A DNA stretch of 64,000 bases, taken from NCBI RefSeq assembly GCF_947077775.1, contig NZ_CAMTTE010000001.1, forward strand, positions 2,012,501-2,076,500. The letters are read 5' to 3'. The translations under genes were made by a program, and so were the position numbers. Under the pieces are notes generated by a model. That model was given only the letters and a program-made list of their open reading frames with translations, did not search any database and was not told where the DNA came from. Origin of the DNA: Salinibacter pepae. Lineage in GTDB: Bacteria > Bacteroidota > Rhodothermia > Rhodothermales > Salinibacteraceae. Below are positions 1 through 7,639 of this stretch, one piece after another (the first letter of the stretch is position 1; each line of letters opens with the position of its first letter).

Positions 1-2904
1 CAGTACCCCGGAGCGACCGCCCACGAGGTGGAGGCGGAGGTGTCCGACCCCATCGAGGAGGCCGTGCAGGCAATGGGAAAGGTGAAGGAGATCAAGTCCC
101 GCTCCAGCCGGGGGCGCTCGACTTTGGAGGTCGAGATGAAGAGTGACGTCATCGGGGATGCGGTGACGCAGGCCTTCGACGACCTGCGCGACAAGGTCAA
201 CGACGCTCAGGGACGCCTGCCGCCCGGGGCGGGCCCGTCCGTCGTGGAGGACGACTTTGGGGACGTGTACGGCATCTTCATGGCCATTACCGGGGAGGGC
301 TACAGCAAGCAGGAGCTGAAGGACCACGCGGAGGCCCTGAAGCGGGAGCTGGTGCAGGTGCAGGGCGTCGCGAAAGTTCGCCTTTTTGCGGACCGACAGG
401 AGACCATCTACGTCGAGCCGAACCGCGACCGGCTGTCGAACCTGGGGATCAGTGTCGACCGGATCGCGGGAAGGCTGCGCACCCAGAACATTGTCGTCGA
501 TGCCGGGCGCGTGCGGGTGGGGGACAGCCACATTTCGGTCCGGCCGTCGGGGGCGACGGCGTCGCTGGACGACCTGCGGTCGATTCTGATCGCGAGCCAG
601 GGGGGACGCCAAATCTTCCTGGAGGACATCGCCACGGTGCGGCGGGGCTACGCCGCCCCGCCCCGGGCCCTCATGCGGCACGACGGCGAGCCCGCAATCG
701 GCCTTGGCGTATCGACCGTCGACGGGGGCAACGTCGTTACGATGGGACGGGCCGTGAAGGCCCGCCTCGACGCGTTAAAGGCCGATCGCCCCGTGGGCAT
801 CGAGTACAACTACATCAACTTCCAGGCCGACGACGTGAGCGAGGCGGTGAGTGGGTTTGTCTGGAACCTGGTCACCGCCATCGCGATCGTGATCGTCGTG
901 CTGCTGCTGGCGATGGGGTGGCGCAGCGGGCTCCTCATGGGGTTTGTGCTGGCGGTGACCGTGCTCGGCACGTTTATCCTGATGTACGCGACGGACGTGG
1001 TGCTGCAGCGGATCTCGCTGGGCGCGCTCATCATCGCGCTCGGGATGCTCGTCGACAACGCCGTGGTGATCGTGGACGGCATCCTGACGCGCCTCAAGGA
1101 GGGGCGGGAGCGGGTGGCGGCCGCCTCGGAGATTGTGGAGCAGACGAAGTGGCCGCTCTTCGGGGCCACGGCCGTGGCCATCCTGGGCTTCGCCGCCATC
1201 GGGACCTCCTCCGACAGCAGCGGGGAGTTTTTGGGGTCGTTGTTCCTCGTCATCCTCTACTCGCTGTCGCTGAGCTGGGTGCTTTCCGTTACGCTCGCGC
1301 CGCTTTTGGGGGTCGACTTTCTGAAGAAGCCCGACCCGGACGAGGCGGTGGAGAGCGCCCACGACGGGCCGGTGTACACGGTCTACCGCCGTCTGCTTCA
1401 GGGGGCGATCAACTACCGGTGGGTGACGGTGGCGGTCATCACGGGGCTCATGGGGCTGTCGATATGGGGGGGCGGGTTCGTCAAGCAGAGCTTCTTCCCC
1501 GACTCCACGCGGCCGCAGTTTCTTGTGGACGTGTGGATGCCCCAGGGCACGCACATTCGGGACACCGAAGATGCCGTCAAGGAGGCGGAGCAGTACGTGC
1601 AGGGCCTCGACGCCGTCACCCACGTCAGTTCGGTGGTGGGGCAGGGGGCGCTCCGGTTCGTGCTGCCGTACAGCCCGGAGCGACCCAACGCGTCTTACGC
1701 CCAGCTGATCGTGGACGTCGACGACTGGCGGACGATTTCCAGTCTCAAGGACTCGGTGGACGCCCGCCTCTCCGCGATGCTGCCGCGGGCCAACGTGTAC
1801 GCGTTTCCGTTTGTCTTTGGGCCCGGGGGCGGCACCGGGCGCATTCAGGCACGCATCAGCGGCCCCAACCCCGACTCGCTGCGGGCCATCGCCCAGCGCG
1901 TGGAGGGCATCTTTCGGGCGCACGACAACACCAAGGCCGTCCGCAACGACTGGCGCAACCGGGTGGAGGTCACCCGCCCGCAGGTCGCCGAGGACGCGGC
2001 GAGTGCCCTCGGGGTGACGCGCCCCGACGTGGCGCGGGCCGTTCAGCGGACCTTCGAGGGCACCCGCATGGGGGTGTACCGAAGAGGGGAGGACCTGCTG
2101 CCCATCATGATGCGGGCCCCGTCCGAGGAGCGGGCCCGTGCCAGCAACATGAAGAACGCGCAGGTGTGGAGTCCGGTGGCGGGCGCGTACGTCCCGATCC
2201 GGCAGGTCGTCTCCGGGTTCGAGACCGGCTTCGAGGACGGCATTGTGTGGCGGCACAAGCGCGCCCCGACGGTGAGCGTGTACGCCGACCCCATCTCGGG
2301 GACGGCAACCTCGGTCTTTCAGCAGGTGCGGCCGACGGTGGAGAAGCTTTCGCTTCCGCGAGGGTACGACATCGAATGGGGCGGCCAGTACGAGAACTCG
2401 AACGAGGCCAATGCCTCGCTCTTCTCGGCGGTCCCGATTTTCTTCGTGCTGATGGTGCTGATCACGGTGGCCCTCTTCAACGCGCTCCGCCAGCCGCTCA
2501 TCATCTGGCTGACCGTGCCCCTGGCTCTGATCGGCGTGGTGGCGGGCCTGCTCGCCACGGGGGCGGCCTTCGGGTTTACGGCCCTGCTGGGCTTCCTGAG
2601 CCTGTCGGGCCTGCTCATCAAGAATGCCGTCGTCGTGATCGACGAGATCGAGATCTGGAAGCAGGACGAACCGCTCTACCAGGCCATCGTGGGCGCGAGC
2701 GTCGTCCGGCTGCGCCCGGTCATGATGGCGTCGATTACGACGGCCCTGGGCATGATTCCGCTCTTTACCGACGCGTTCTTCGTGGCCATGGCAGTGACCA
2801 TCACGTCCGGGCTGCTCTTCGCCACGGTGCTCACAATGATTGTGGTGCCGGTCCTCTACGCCATCCTCTTCGGCGTCAAGCGCCTCCCGTATTCGGAACG
2901 CTAG
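1..2904 (+). CDS. RND-family efflux transporter (AcrB/HAE-like), 5' partial
   Basis: The reading frame is open from base 1 and ends at TAG 2902-2904, leaving 967 residues. The first visible residues (QYPGATAHEVEAEV) match the start of the AcrB porter domain, so roughly 45-50 N-terminal residues, including the first membrane helix, lie outside the window. Porter subdomains are followed by a helix bundle (about residues 280-450), a second periplasmic half, and a final helix bundle ending in the usual RND tail (SGLLIKNAVVVIDE, VRPVMMASITTALGMIPL). The proton-relay segment in the first bundle reads LGMLVDNAVVIVD, with Asp-Asn where AcrB has Asp-Asp; many RND subfamilies share this. Such inner-membrane trimers export drugs or other hydrophobic compounds by proton exchange, with a membrane-fusion protein that probably lies upstream. 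No outer-membrane factor follows. Family assignment is firm; the substrate is unknown. Confidence 0.93.
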   Translation, partial: QYPGATAHEVEAEVSDPIEEAVQAMGKVKEIKSRSSRGRSTLEVEMKSDVIGDAVTQAFDDLRDKVNDAQGRLPPGAGPSVVEDDFGDVYGIFMAITGEGYSKQELKDHAEALKRELVQVQGVAKVRLFADRQETIYVEPNRDRLSNLGISVDRIAGRLRTQNIVVDAGRVRVGDSHISVRPSGATASLDDLRSILIASQGGRQIFLEDIATVRRGYAAPPRALMRHDGEPAIGLGVSTVDGGNVVTMGRAVKARLDALKADRPVGIEYNYINFQADDVSEAVSGFVWNLVTAIAIVIVVLLLAMGWRSGLLMGFVLAVTVLGTFILMYATDVVLQRISLGALIIALGMLVDNAVVIVDGILTRLKEGRERVAAASEIVEQTKWPLFGATAVAILGFAAIGTSSDSSGEFLGSLFLVILYSLSLSWVLSVTLAPLLGVDFLKKPDPDEAVESAHDGPVYTVYRRLLQGAINYRWVTVAVITGLMGLSIWGGGFVKQSFFPDSTRPQFLVDVWMPQGTHIRDTEDAVKEAEQYVQGLDAVTHVSSVVGQGALRFVLPYSPERPNASYAQLIVDVDDWRTISSLKDSVDARLSAMLPRANVYAFPFVFGPGGGTGRIQARISGPNPDSLRAIAQRVEGIFRAHDNTKAVRNDWRNRVEVTRPQVAEDAASALGVTRPDVARAVQRTFEGTRMGVYRRGEDLLPIMMRAPSEERARASNMKNAQVWSPVAGAYVPIRQVVSGFETGFEDGIVWRHKRAPTVSVYADPISGTATSVFQQVRPTVEKLSLPRGYDIEWGGQYENSNEANASLFSAVPIFFVLMVLITVALFNALRQPLIIWLTVPLALIGVVAGLLATGAAFGFTALLGFLSLSGLLIKNAVVVIDEIEIWKQDEPLYQAIVGASVVRLRPVMMASITTALGMIPLFTDAFFVAMAVTITSGLLFATVLTMIVVPVLYAILFGVKRLPYSER

Positions 2905-3248
2905 CCGGTCGTTTGCGGGGTGACCCGCCCCGCCCGACGCGAGTCTCTGGGCCGTTCGGGGCCTTCTCGGGCCGTGAGAATTGCACGGCGCCCCAGCCTG
3001 CATCGGTTCTTTTGACGGCCCACACTGCCGAGGCGGGGGCGGCACAGAGACGGCAGTTCCGATGAGGGCCCGTGGTGCGCGGGGACGAGGTCGCATCGTG
3101 GCCAAAAAGAGACGGTGTGGATGTGTCTCTGGGGTAAACTTTTATGGACTGTCGAGTCCTCGTGGACCTGCCCCGGGAATGGAGTGTTTTTTGCTCAACC
3201 TGTGTGCGGTAGGCACCCATCTCCATTTCCGTCCGTCGCGTCGATCCC
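2905..3248. other. intergenic region between efflux pump and sensor kinase
   Basis: There is no credible gene. A short perfect hairpin (GCGGGG/CCCCGC, 2915-2933) sits 10 bases after the pump stop and could help terminate transcription, but no T-run follows. The rest should hold the promoter of the kinase at 3249. The A/T-richer patch near 3135-3150 is the most promoter-like part, but no box can be assigned with confidence. Confidence 0.4.
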
Positions 3249-5387
3249 ATGATCCCCCGCCTGGTCCTTTGGGGCCTGCTCGCCGTCGGCCTGCTGCCGC
3301 ACTGGAGCGGTCTTTGTTCCGCGGACGCCGCCCCGACGGACAGCCTTCAATACAGGGCGCCCGCCCCCATCGCTCAGGTCCGGCGGAACGTCGATGGGGA
3401 CCGCATGCCAGACCGCGTGGGCGATACGGTGGTGGTCGCGGGGCGCGTGACCGCTGCGCCCGGTGCGGTGCCCCTCCCAGAGGAAGGCGTTGGGGCCCTG
3501 CAGGACGCGACCGCGGGGATTCACGTGCGCCTCCCGGAGGCCCGGGCCCTCAGCCGTGGCGACAGTGCGCGGGTGTGGGGCGTGCTGAGGCACGAGGCGG
3601 GACTGGCCCAGATTGCGGGAATCGGCCACGAGCGCGTGGAGGCCGCCCGGCGGACGCCCGATCCGGTGCCGCTCTCGGTGCCGTCGGCCGCGTCGGACCG
3701 CCACGAGGGACAGCTCGCACGCGTGGACGGCACGATTACGGCACGCAGCGCGAACCGGGGCGGCGACTACTTCGTCCTCCGCGAGGACGAGTCGTCCGAC
3801 GCTCAGCTCACCGTGTTCGTGTCGAACCAACACACGGAGCGCATCCGTCTGGGGCGGTTCGACGAGGGCGACCGGGTGGAAGTGACGGGCATCATCAGTC
3901 AGTACGATCTTTCCTACCAGATCCTCCCCCGCGGCGAAGACGACCTGGCCCACGTCGGGCAGGCGTGGACCTACCTGCGCTGGGCCCTGCTGGGCGTCGG
4001 AGGGCTTGGCGTGGTCTCGGTTGCGGTGATCCTGTTCCTACGGTCCGCCGTGCGGCGCCGAACCCGAGAGTTGACCCGGCGGGAGGCGGAGCTGAAGGAC
4101 CGGCAGATGAAAGTGGAGGCCCTCTACTCGGCGACCGATCACCTGCTCCGGGCTGCCAGTCGCACGGAGGTCGCGGAGGCCCTCATTGACCTCGTCCGGG
4201 AGGTGCTGGGCTATCGGGGCGTGTCGGTGCGCTTCGCCGAGGACGGGGCCCTGAAGGCGTTCGACGTGTCGGCGGCTACCTTCACGTTCATGCCCGAGCG
4301 GCCGGATTTTAACATTGAGGGGGACAGTGCCGTCGCGGAGGTATACCGGAGCGGCAACACGCTCGCGGTTGACGACGTGGAGGAGGCGGAGGCGGGCGAC
4401 CCGGCTGCGCACGGCGACCTGCGATCGGTCGTGGTGGTCCCGATCGGCGCGCACGGCACCTTCGCGGTGGCGTCGCCGGAGCCCGGCGCGATCAGTGGGT
4501 TCGACACGCACCTGATTGAGGTGCTCGGAAGCTACGCCACGGCGACGCTCGACCGACTCGACCGGGAGGAGGCCCTGCGTGCGGCGAAGGATGAGGCGGA
4601 GCGGGCCCGAACGGAGGCGGAGGTGGCGCGGGATCAGGCCGAGGAGGCGGCCCGGCTGAAGTCGGCCTTCCTGGCGAACATGAGCCACGAAATCCGCACG
4701 CCCCTCACCTCGATCATCGGGTTTGCCGAGGCCCTCGGCGACGAGGTCGGCGCCGGGGACGGCAATACCGGTCGGTTTGCCGGGCTCATCGAGCGGAGCG
4801 GGCGCCGCCTGCTCGACACGCTCGACGGGGTGTTGAACCTCTCAAAACTGGAGGCGGGGCAGATGGGGCTCGAAACGGAGCCGGTCGACCTGGTCAGGAA
4901 GGCGCGCCGCGCCGCCGAGGAGCTGCGGCCGCAGGCGACAGAGAAGGGGCTGGGGCTGACGGTCGAGACGGGCCGCCCGGAGGTGTGGGCCCGCGCCGAT
5001 GCGGGCAGCGTGCAGATCGTGCTACAGAACCTGGTCTCCAACGCCATCAAGTACACCGAGGAGGGAGGCGTCTACGTCCGGGTGTTTTGGGCGGACGGCT
5101 GGGCGGTCTTGGAGGTTGAGGACACCGGGATTGGGATGGACCCGGCGCTGGCCGACGATCTGTTCAAGCCGTTCCGGCAGGCGTCGGAGGGCCTCGGCCG
5201 GGCCTACGAGGGCAGCGGCGTGGGGCTGGCGGTGACCCAGAAGGCGACGGAGGAGATGGGGGGGCAGGTCGACGTCGAGACGGCGAAAGGGGCCGGCAGC
5301 TGCTTCACCGTGCGGCTTCCCAAGGCCACGTCGCCGGAGGCCGAAGTGGCCGAGGGCGGGACGACCGAATCGATGGGGGAGGCGTAG
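3249..5387 (+). CDS. membrane sensor histidine kinase with periplasmic OB-fold-like repeats and GAF domain
   Basis: A 712-residue protein. An N-terminal signal/anchor segment (1-28) is followed by an extracytoplasmic region (about 40-230) with two OB-fold-like repeats (VGDTVVVAGRVTA and GQLARVDGTITA). One membrane helix (about 243-263) leads to a coiled coil, a GAF domain (about 290-440), another coiled coil, then HisKA with phospho-acceptor His480 in NMSHEIRTPL. The ATPase domain has the N box (NLVSNAIKY), G1 (DTGIGM), F box (LFKPFRQAS) and G2 (GSGVGLAV), so it looks catalytically complete. It should autophosphorylate on His480 in response to a periplasmic and/or GAF-bound signal. No response regulator or receiver domain is encoded nearby, so the partner is unknown. 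The next gene is another kinase, convergent. ATG 3249 gives a normal signal sequence. Confidence 0.9.
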   Translation: MIPRLVLWGLLAVGLLPHWSGLCSADAAPTDSLQYRAPAPIAQVRRNVDGDRMPDRVGDTVVVAGRVTAAPGAVPLPEEGVGALQDATAGIHVRLPEARALSRGDSARVWGVLRHEAGLAQIAGIGHERVEAARRTPDPVPLSVPSAASDRHEGQLARVDGTITARSANRGGDYFVLREDESSDAQLTVFVSNQHTERIRLGRFDEGDRVEVTGIISQYDLSYQILPRGEDDLAHVGQAWTYLRWALLGVGGLGVVSVAVILFLRSAVRRRTRELTRREAELKDRQMKVEALYSATDHLLRAASRTEVAEALIDLVREVLGYRGVSVRFAEDGALKAFDVSAATFTFMPERPDFNIEGDSAVAEVYRSGNTLAVDDVEEAEAGDPAAHGDLRSVVVVPIGAHGTFAVASPEPGAISGFDTHLIEVLGSYATATLDRLDREEALRAAKDEAERARTEAEVARDQAEEAARLKSAFLANMSHEIRTPLTSIIGFAEALGDEVGAGDGNTGRFAGLIERSGRRLLDTLDGVLNLSKLEAGQMGLETEPVDLVRKARRAAEELRPQATEKGLGLTVETGRPEVWARADAGSVQIVLQNLVSNAIKYTEEGGVYVRVFWADGWAVLEVEDTGIGMDPALADDLFKPFRQASEGLGRAYEGSGVGLAVTQKATEEMGGQVDVETAKGAGSCFTVRLPKATSPEAEVAEGGTTESMGEA

Positions 5388-5445
5388 GACCTCCCATGCC
5401 GAGCATGGTCCCGCCCATCGGTTCTGCGCCGCGCGCGGCCCAAGC

Positions 5446-7401
5446 CTACTCGCGGTCCACCTCGGCGCCGGTAACCTCGAAGCGCGCCCCGCCGTCGCGC
5501 CCCTCCGTCAGGGCGAGGGCCCATCCGTGGGCGTCCACGATGGTCTTCACGATGCTCAGGCCGAGCCCCGTGCCCTCCTCGTCCGACGAGTACCCGGCCT
5601 TGAGCACCTCCTCCTGCTGATCGGACGGGATGCCCGGGCCGTCGTCCTCCACGAAGAACCCGTCGTCGAGCGCGCCGATCCGGAGGGTTACGTCCTCGCC
5701 TCCGTGCTCGATGGCGTTGCGGAACAGGTTTTCCAGAAGCCGCTGGAGGCGGTTTGCGTCGGCGCGCACACGGGGGGGGTCGTCGGCCACGAGGCCGGCC
5801 TCCGGCACGTCGACGCGCTCCCAGCACGACGCAATCAGGGAGGCAAGGTCACAGTATTCTAGGTCCTCGTCGCTGAGTTTTTGCCCGCCCCAGGTAATTG
5901 CCAGCAGGTCCTCGATGATCTCGTCCATCCGCTCCAGGGCCCGGTCGATGGCCGAAAGGTGGCTCAGGTCCTCCGTGTCCTTCACGAGCTCGAGGCGGCC
6001 CTTCGCCACGTTGAGTGGGTTTCGGAGGTCGTGGGCCACGAGGCCGGCGAAGTTATCGAGCCGTTCGTTCTGGCGCTCAAGCTGCTCGGTGGCGCGGCGG
6101 TGCTCGAGCTCGTAGCTCGCCCACCGGGACATCAGCTCCACGAAGGTCCGCTCCCGCTCCGTGAACGCGGTGGGGCGGGCGCCGGAGGCCGCGAAGCACA
6201 GCGTGCCGTAGAGCGTCCCGTCGACCAGGATTTGCGAGCCGATGTAGGTGCCCAACCCGAATTTCTCGTGGGCCGGGTCGCTCGTCCAGCCCGCAGCCGC
6301 GGCGTCCTGCACGGCCAGCAGGGTCCCCTCCTCCACCGTCTTTCGGCAGTACGATTCGGAGAGGGGGCACGACTTGCCGGGTTGGAGCAACGGGTGGTCC
6401 CCCGTCGCCTGGAGGATGTGCTGCGTGCCGTCCGAGATGCGGGTCAAAAACCCGTACGGGAGGTCCAGGTACGCGCACCCGAGCTCAATGAGGCGGCGCA
6501 CCTTGTCGTCGAAGGAGGCGTTTCGGTCGGCGGTGATGCGGTACATCGACCGCAGGGCGTCCTGCTCGTCGCGCAGCGTCTGCTCCCGTTCCTTCTGCTC
6601 GGTGATGTCGGTGTAGATCGCATACCCTTCCGGCGTCTCGCTATCGGAAAACAGCACCGAGTTGAGCCGGAAGTGCCGGCGCCCTTTGTTCGTTTCGCGG
6701 ATCACTTCGGCCTGCACACTGCCCTCCTCCACGGCCCGTCGGGTGAGCGTCTCGGCCTGGGAGAGCCGTTCGTCGGGGGCGAGAAGCGCATCGAGGTCGT
6801 GGCCGACCACCTCGCTCCGGGATACGCCGAAGGCCTCCTCGAACGCCACGTTGGCGCCACGGGCGATGGCGGCCCCGCCCTGTACCTCGTAGTGCACCAC
6901 CGGGCTCGGCAGGCCCGTGTACAGCGCCGCCAGCCGGTCGCGTTCGAGCCGGAGCGTTTCGTCCTGGGCCGTAGACAGGGGCGCCATCCGCGCAATGCCC
7001 ACGACGCAGTTTGGCGGCCCCACGTCGCCGGACAGCGGCCGCGCAGTGAACGTACACGGGCGGGGGGGGCCTTCGCGAGGAAGAAGCGCAACCTCCGCCG
7101 GTGCGGTGTCGCGCCCCGCCCGCACGGCACCGAGGGCCTGTTCGACGGCCGCGGCGTCGCCCTTCCCGAACAGTTCCGGCAGGCTTTTTCCGCGGAGGGC
7201 AGCGGCCGAGTGCCCGGTGGCCTGTTGGAGGGGAGCGTTGCCCCACGCGAGTGTGTTCTGCGGGCCGAACACAAACACCGGATCGGGCATGGCCGCCAGC
7301 ACGGCGTCCGCGAAGTCGGACTGTTCGGGCAGAGGTGGGGGGGGCTCCGCGCCTGTATGGTCGTCGGGCGGGGGGCCGCCCTGCGTCTCGCTTGCGGGCA
7401 T
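5446..7401 (-). CDS. cytoplasmic PAS-PAS-GAF sensor histidine kinase
   Basis: A 651-residue protein without membrane segments. Two PAS domains (about 25-130 and 155-265) precede a GAF domain (about 295-435) with a conserved CPLSESYC stretch, then HisKA with His457 in LVAHDLRNPLN. The ATPase domain has the N box LLENLFRNAIEH, G1 DDGPGIP and a G2-like TGLGLSIV. The H-D-L-R-N-P-L-N phospho-acceptor box is typical of the bacterial and haloarchaeal kinase group that often lacks a fused receiver. The GAF-HisKA-ATPase part is closely paralogous to the kinase at 52781-54139. No response regulator is adjacent. It ends 58 bases from the convergent kinase and starts (ATG 7401) beside a palindromic repeat. 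Confidence 0.88.
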   Translation of the reverse strand: MPASETQGGPPPDDHTGAEPPPPLPEQSDFADAVLAAMPDPVFVFGPQNTLAWGNAPLQQATGHSAAALRGKSLPELFGKGDAAAVEQALGAVRAGRDTAPAEVALLPREGPPRPCTFTARPLSGDVGPPNCVVGIARMAPLSTAQDETLRLERDRLAALYTGLPSPVVHYEVQGGAAIARGANVAFEEAFGVSRSEVVGHDLDALLAPDERLSQAETLTRRAVEEGSVQAEVIRETNKGRRHFRLNSVLFSDSETPEGYAIYTDITEQKEREQTLRDEQDALRSMYRITADRNASFDDKVRRLIELGCAYLDLPYGFLTRISDGTQHILQATGDHPLLQPGKSCPLSESYCRKTVEEGTLLAVQDAAAAGWTSDPAHEKFGLGTYIGSQILVDGTLYGTLCFAASGARPTAFTERERTFVELMSRWASYELEHRRATEQLERQNERLDNFAGLVAHDLRNPLNVAKGRLELVKDTEDLSHLSAIDRALERMDEIIEDLLAITWGGQKLSDEDLEYCDLASLIASCWERVDVPEAGLVADDPPRVRADANRLQRLLENLFRNAIEHGGEDVTLRIGALDDGFFVEDDGPGIPSDQQEEVLKAGYSSDEEGTGLGLSIVKTIVDAHGWALALTEGRDGGARFEVTGAEVDRE

Positions 7402-7428
7402 TGCGGTGCGGGCTGGAGCAAAAGGGAG

Positions 7429-7486
7429 ACGTGAAGCGCGCCGCCCGGCAGGCGGTCAGCGAGCGCTTCACTTTGGGGCTTCACGT
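7429..7486. repeat. intergenic palindromic repeat, copy 1
   Basis: Two overlapping inverted repeats: ACGTGAAGC (7429-7437) with GCTTCACGT (7478-7486), and GTGAAGCGC (7431-7439) with GCGCTTCAC (7463-7471). Both are perfect 9-bp pairs sharing the left arm, so two alternative stems are possible. It lies just upstream of the kinase starting at 7401. GTGAAGCGTGA-type words recur in palindromes at 23.45, 24.4, 25.97 and 26.8 kb. Confidence 0.7.
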
Positions 7487-7639
7487 TCGTTTTGTATTGG
7501 TGTCCTACTACGACTCTCCCAGGCCAACGATTCGGCCAGCGCGAAGGCCCTGGGCAAAGTATAGAGAACAGCAAGATTAGTGCCAGGTTCGGGACGCAAC
7601 GGGGGCGTGGCGGGCGGCCCGCAACAGGCCGGGGCGACA

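Noticed and set aside
775-3105. Very long open frames on both strands opposite the RND gene (775-3105 minus, 918-3065 plus)
   Set aside because: They are rich in Arg/His/Pro/Gly without domain motifs, as expected from GC-rich codon bias of the real gene in other frames.
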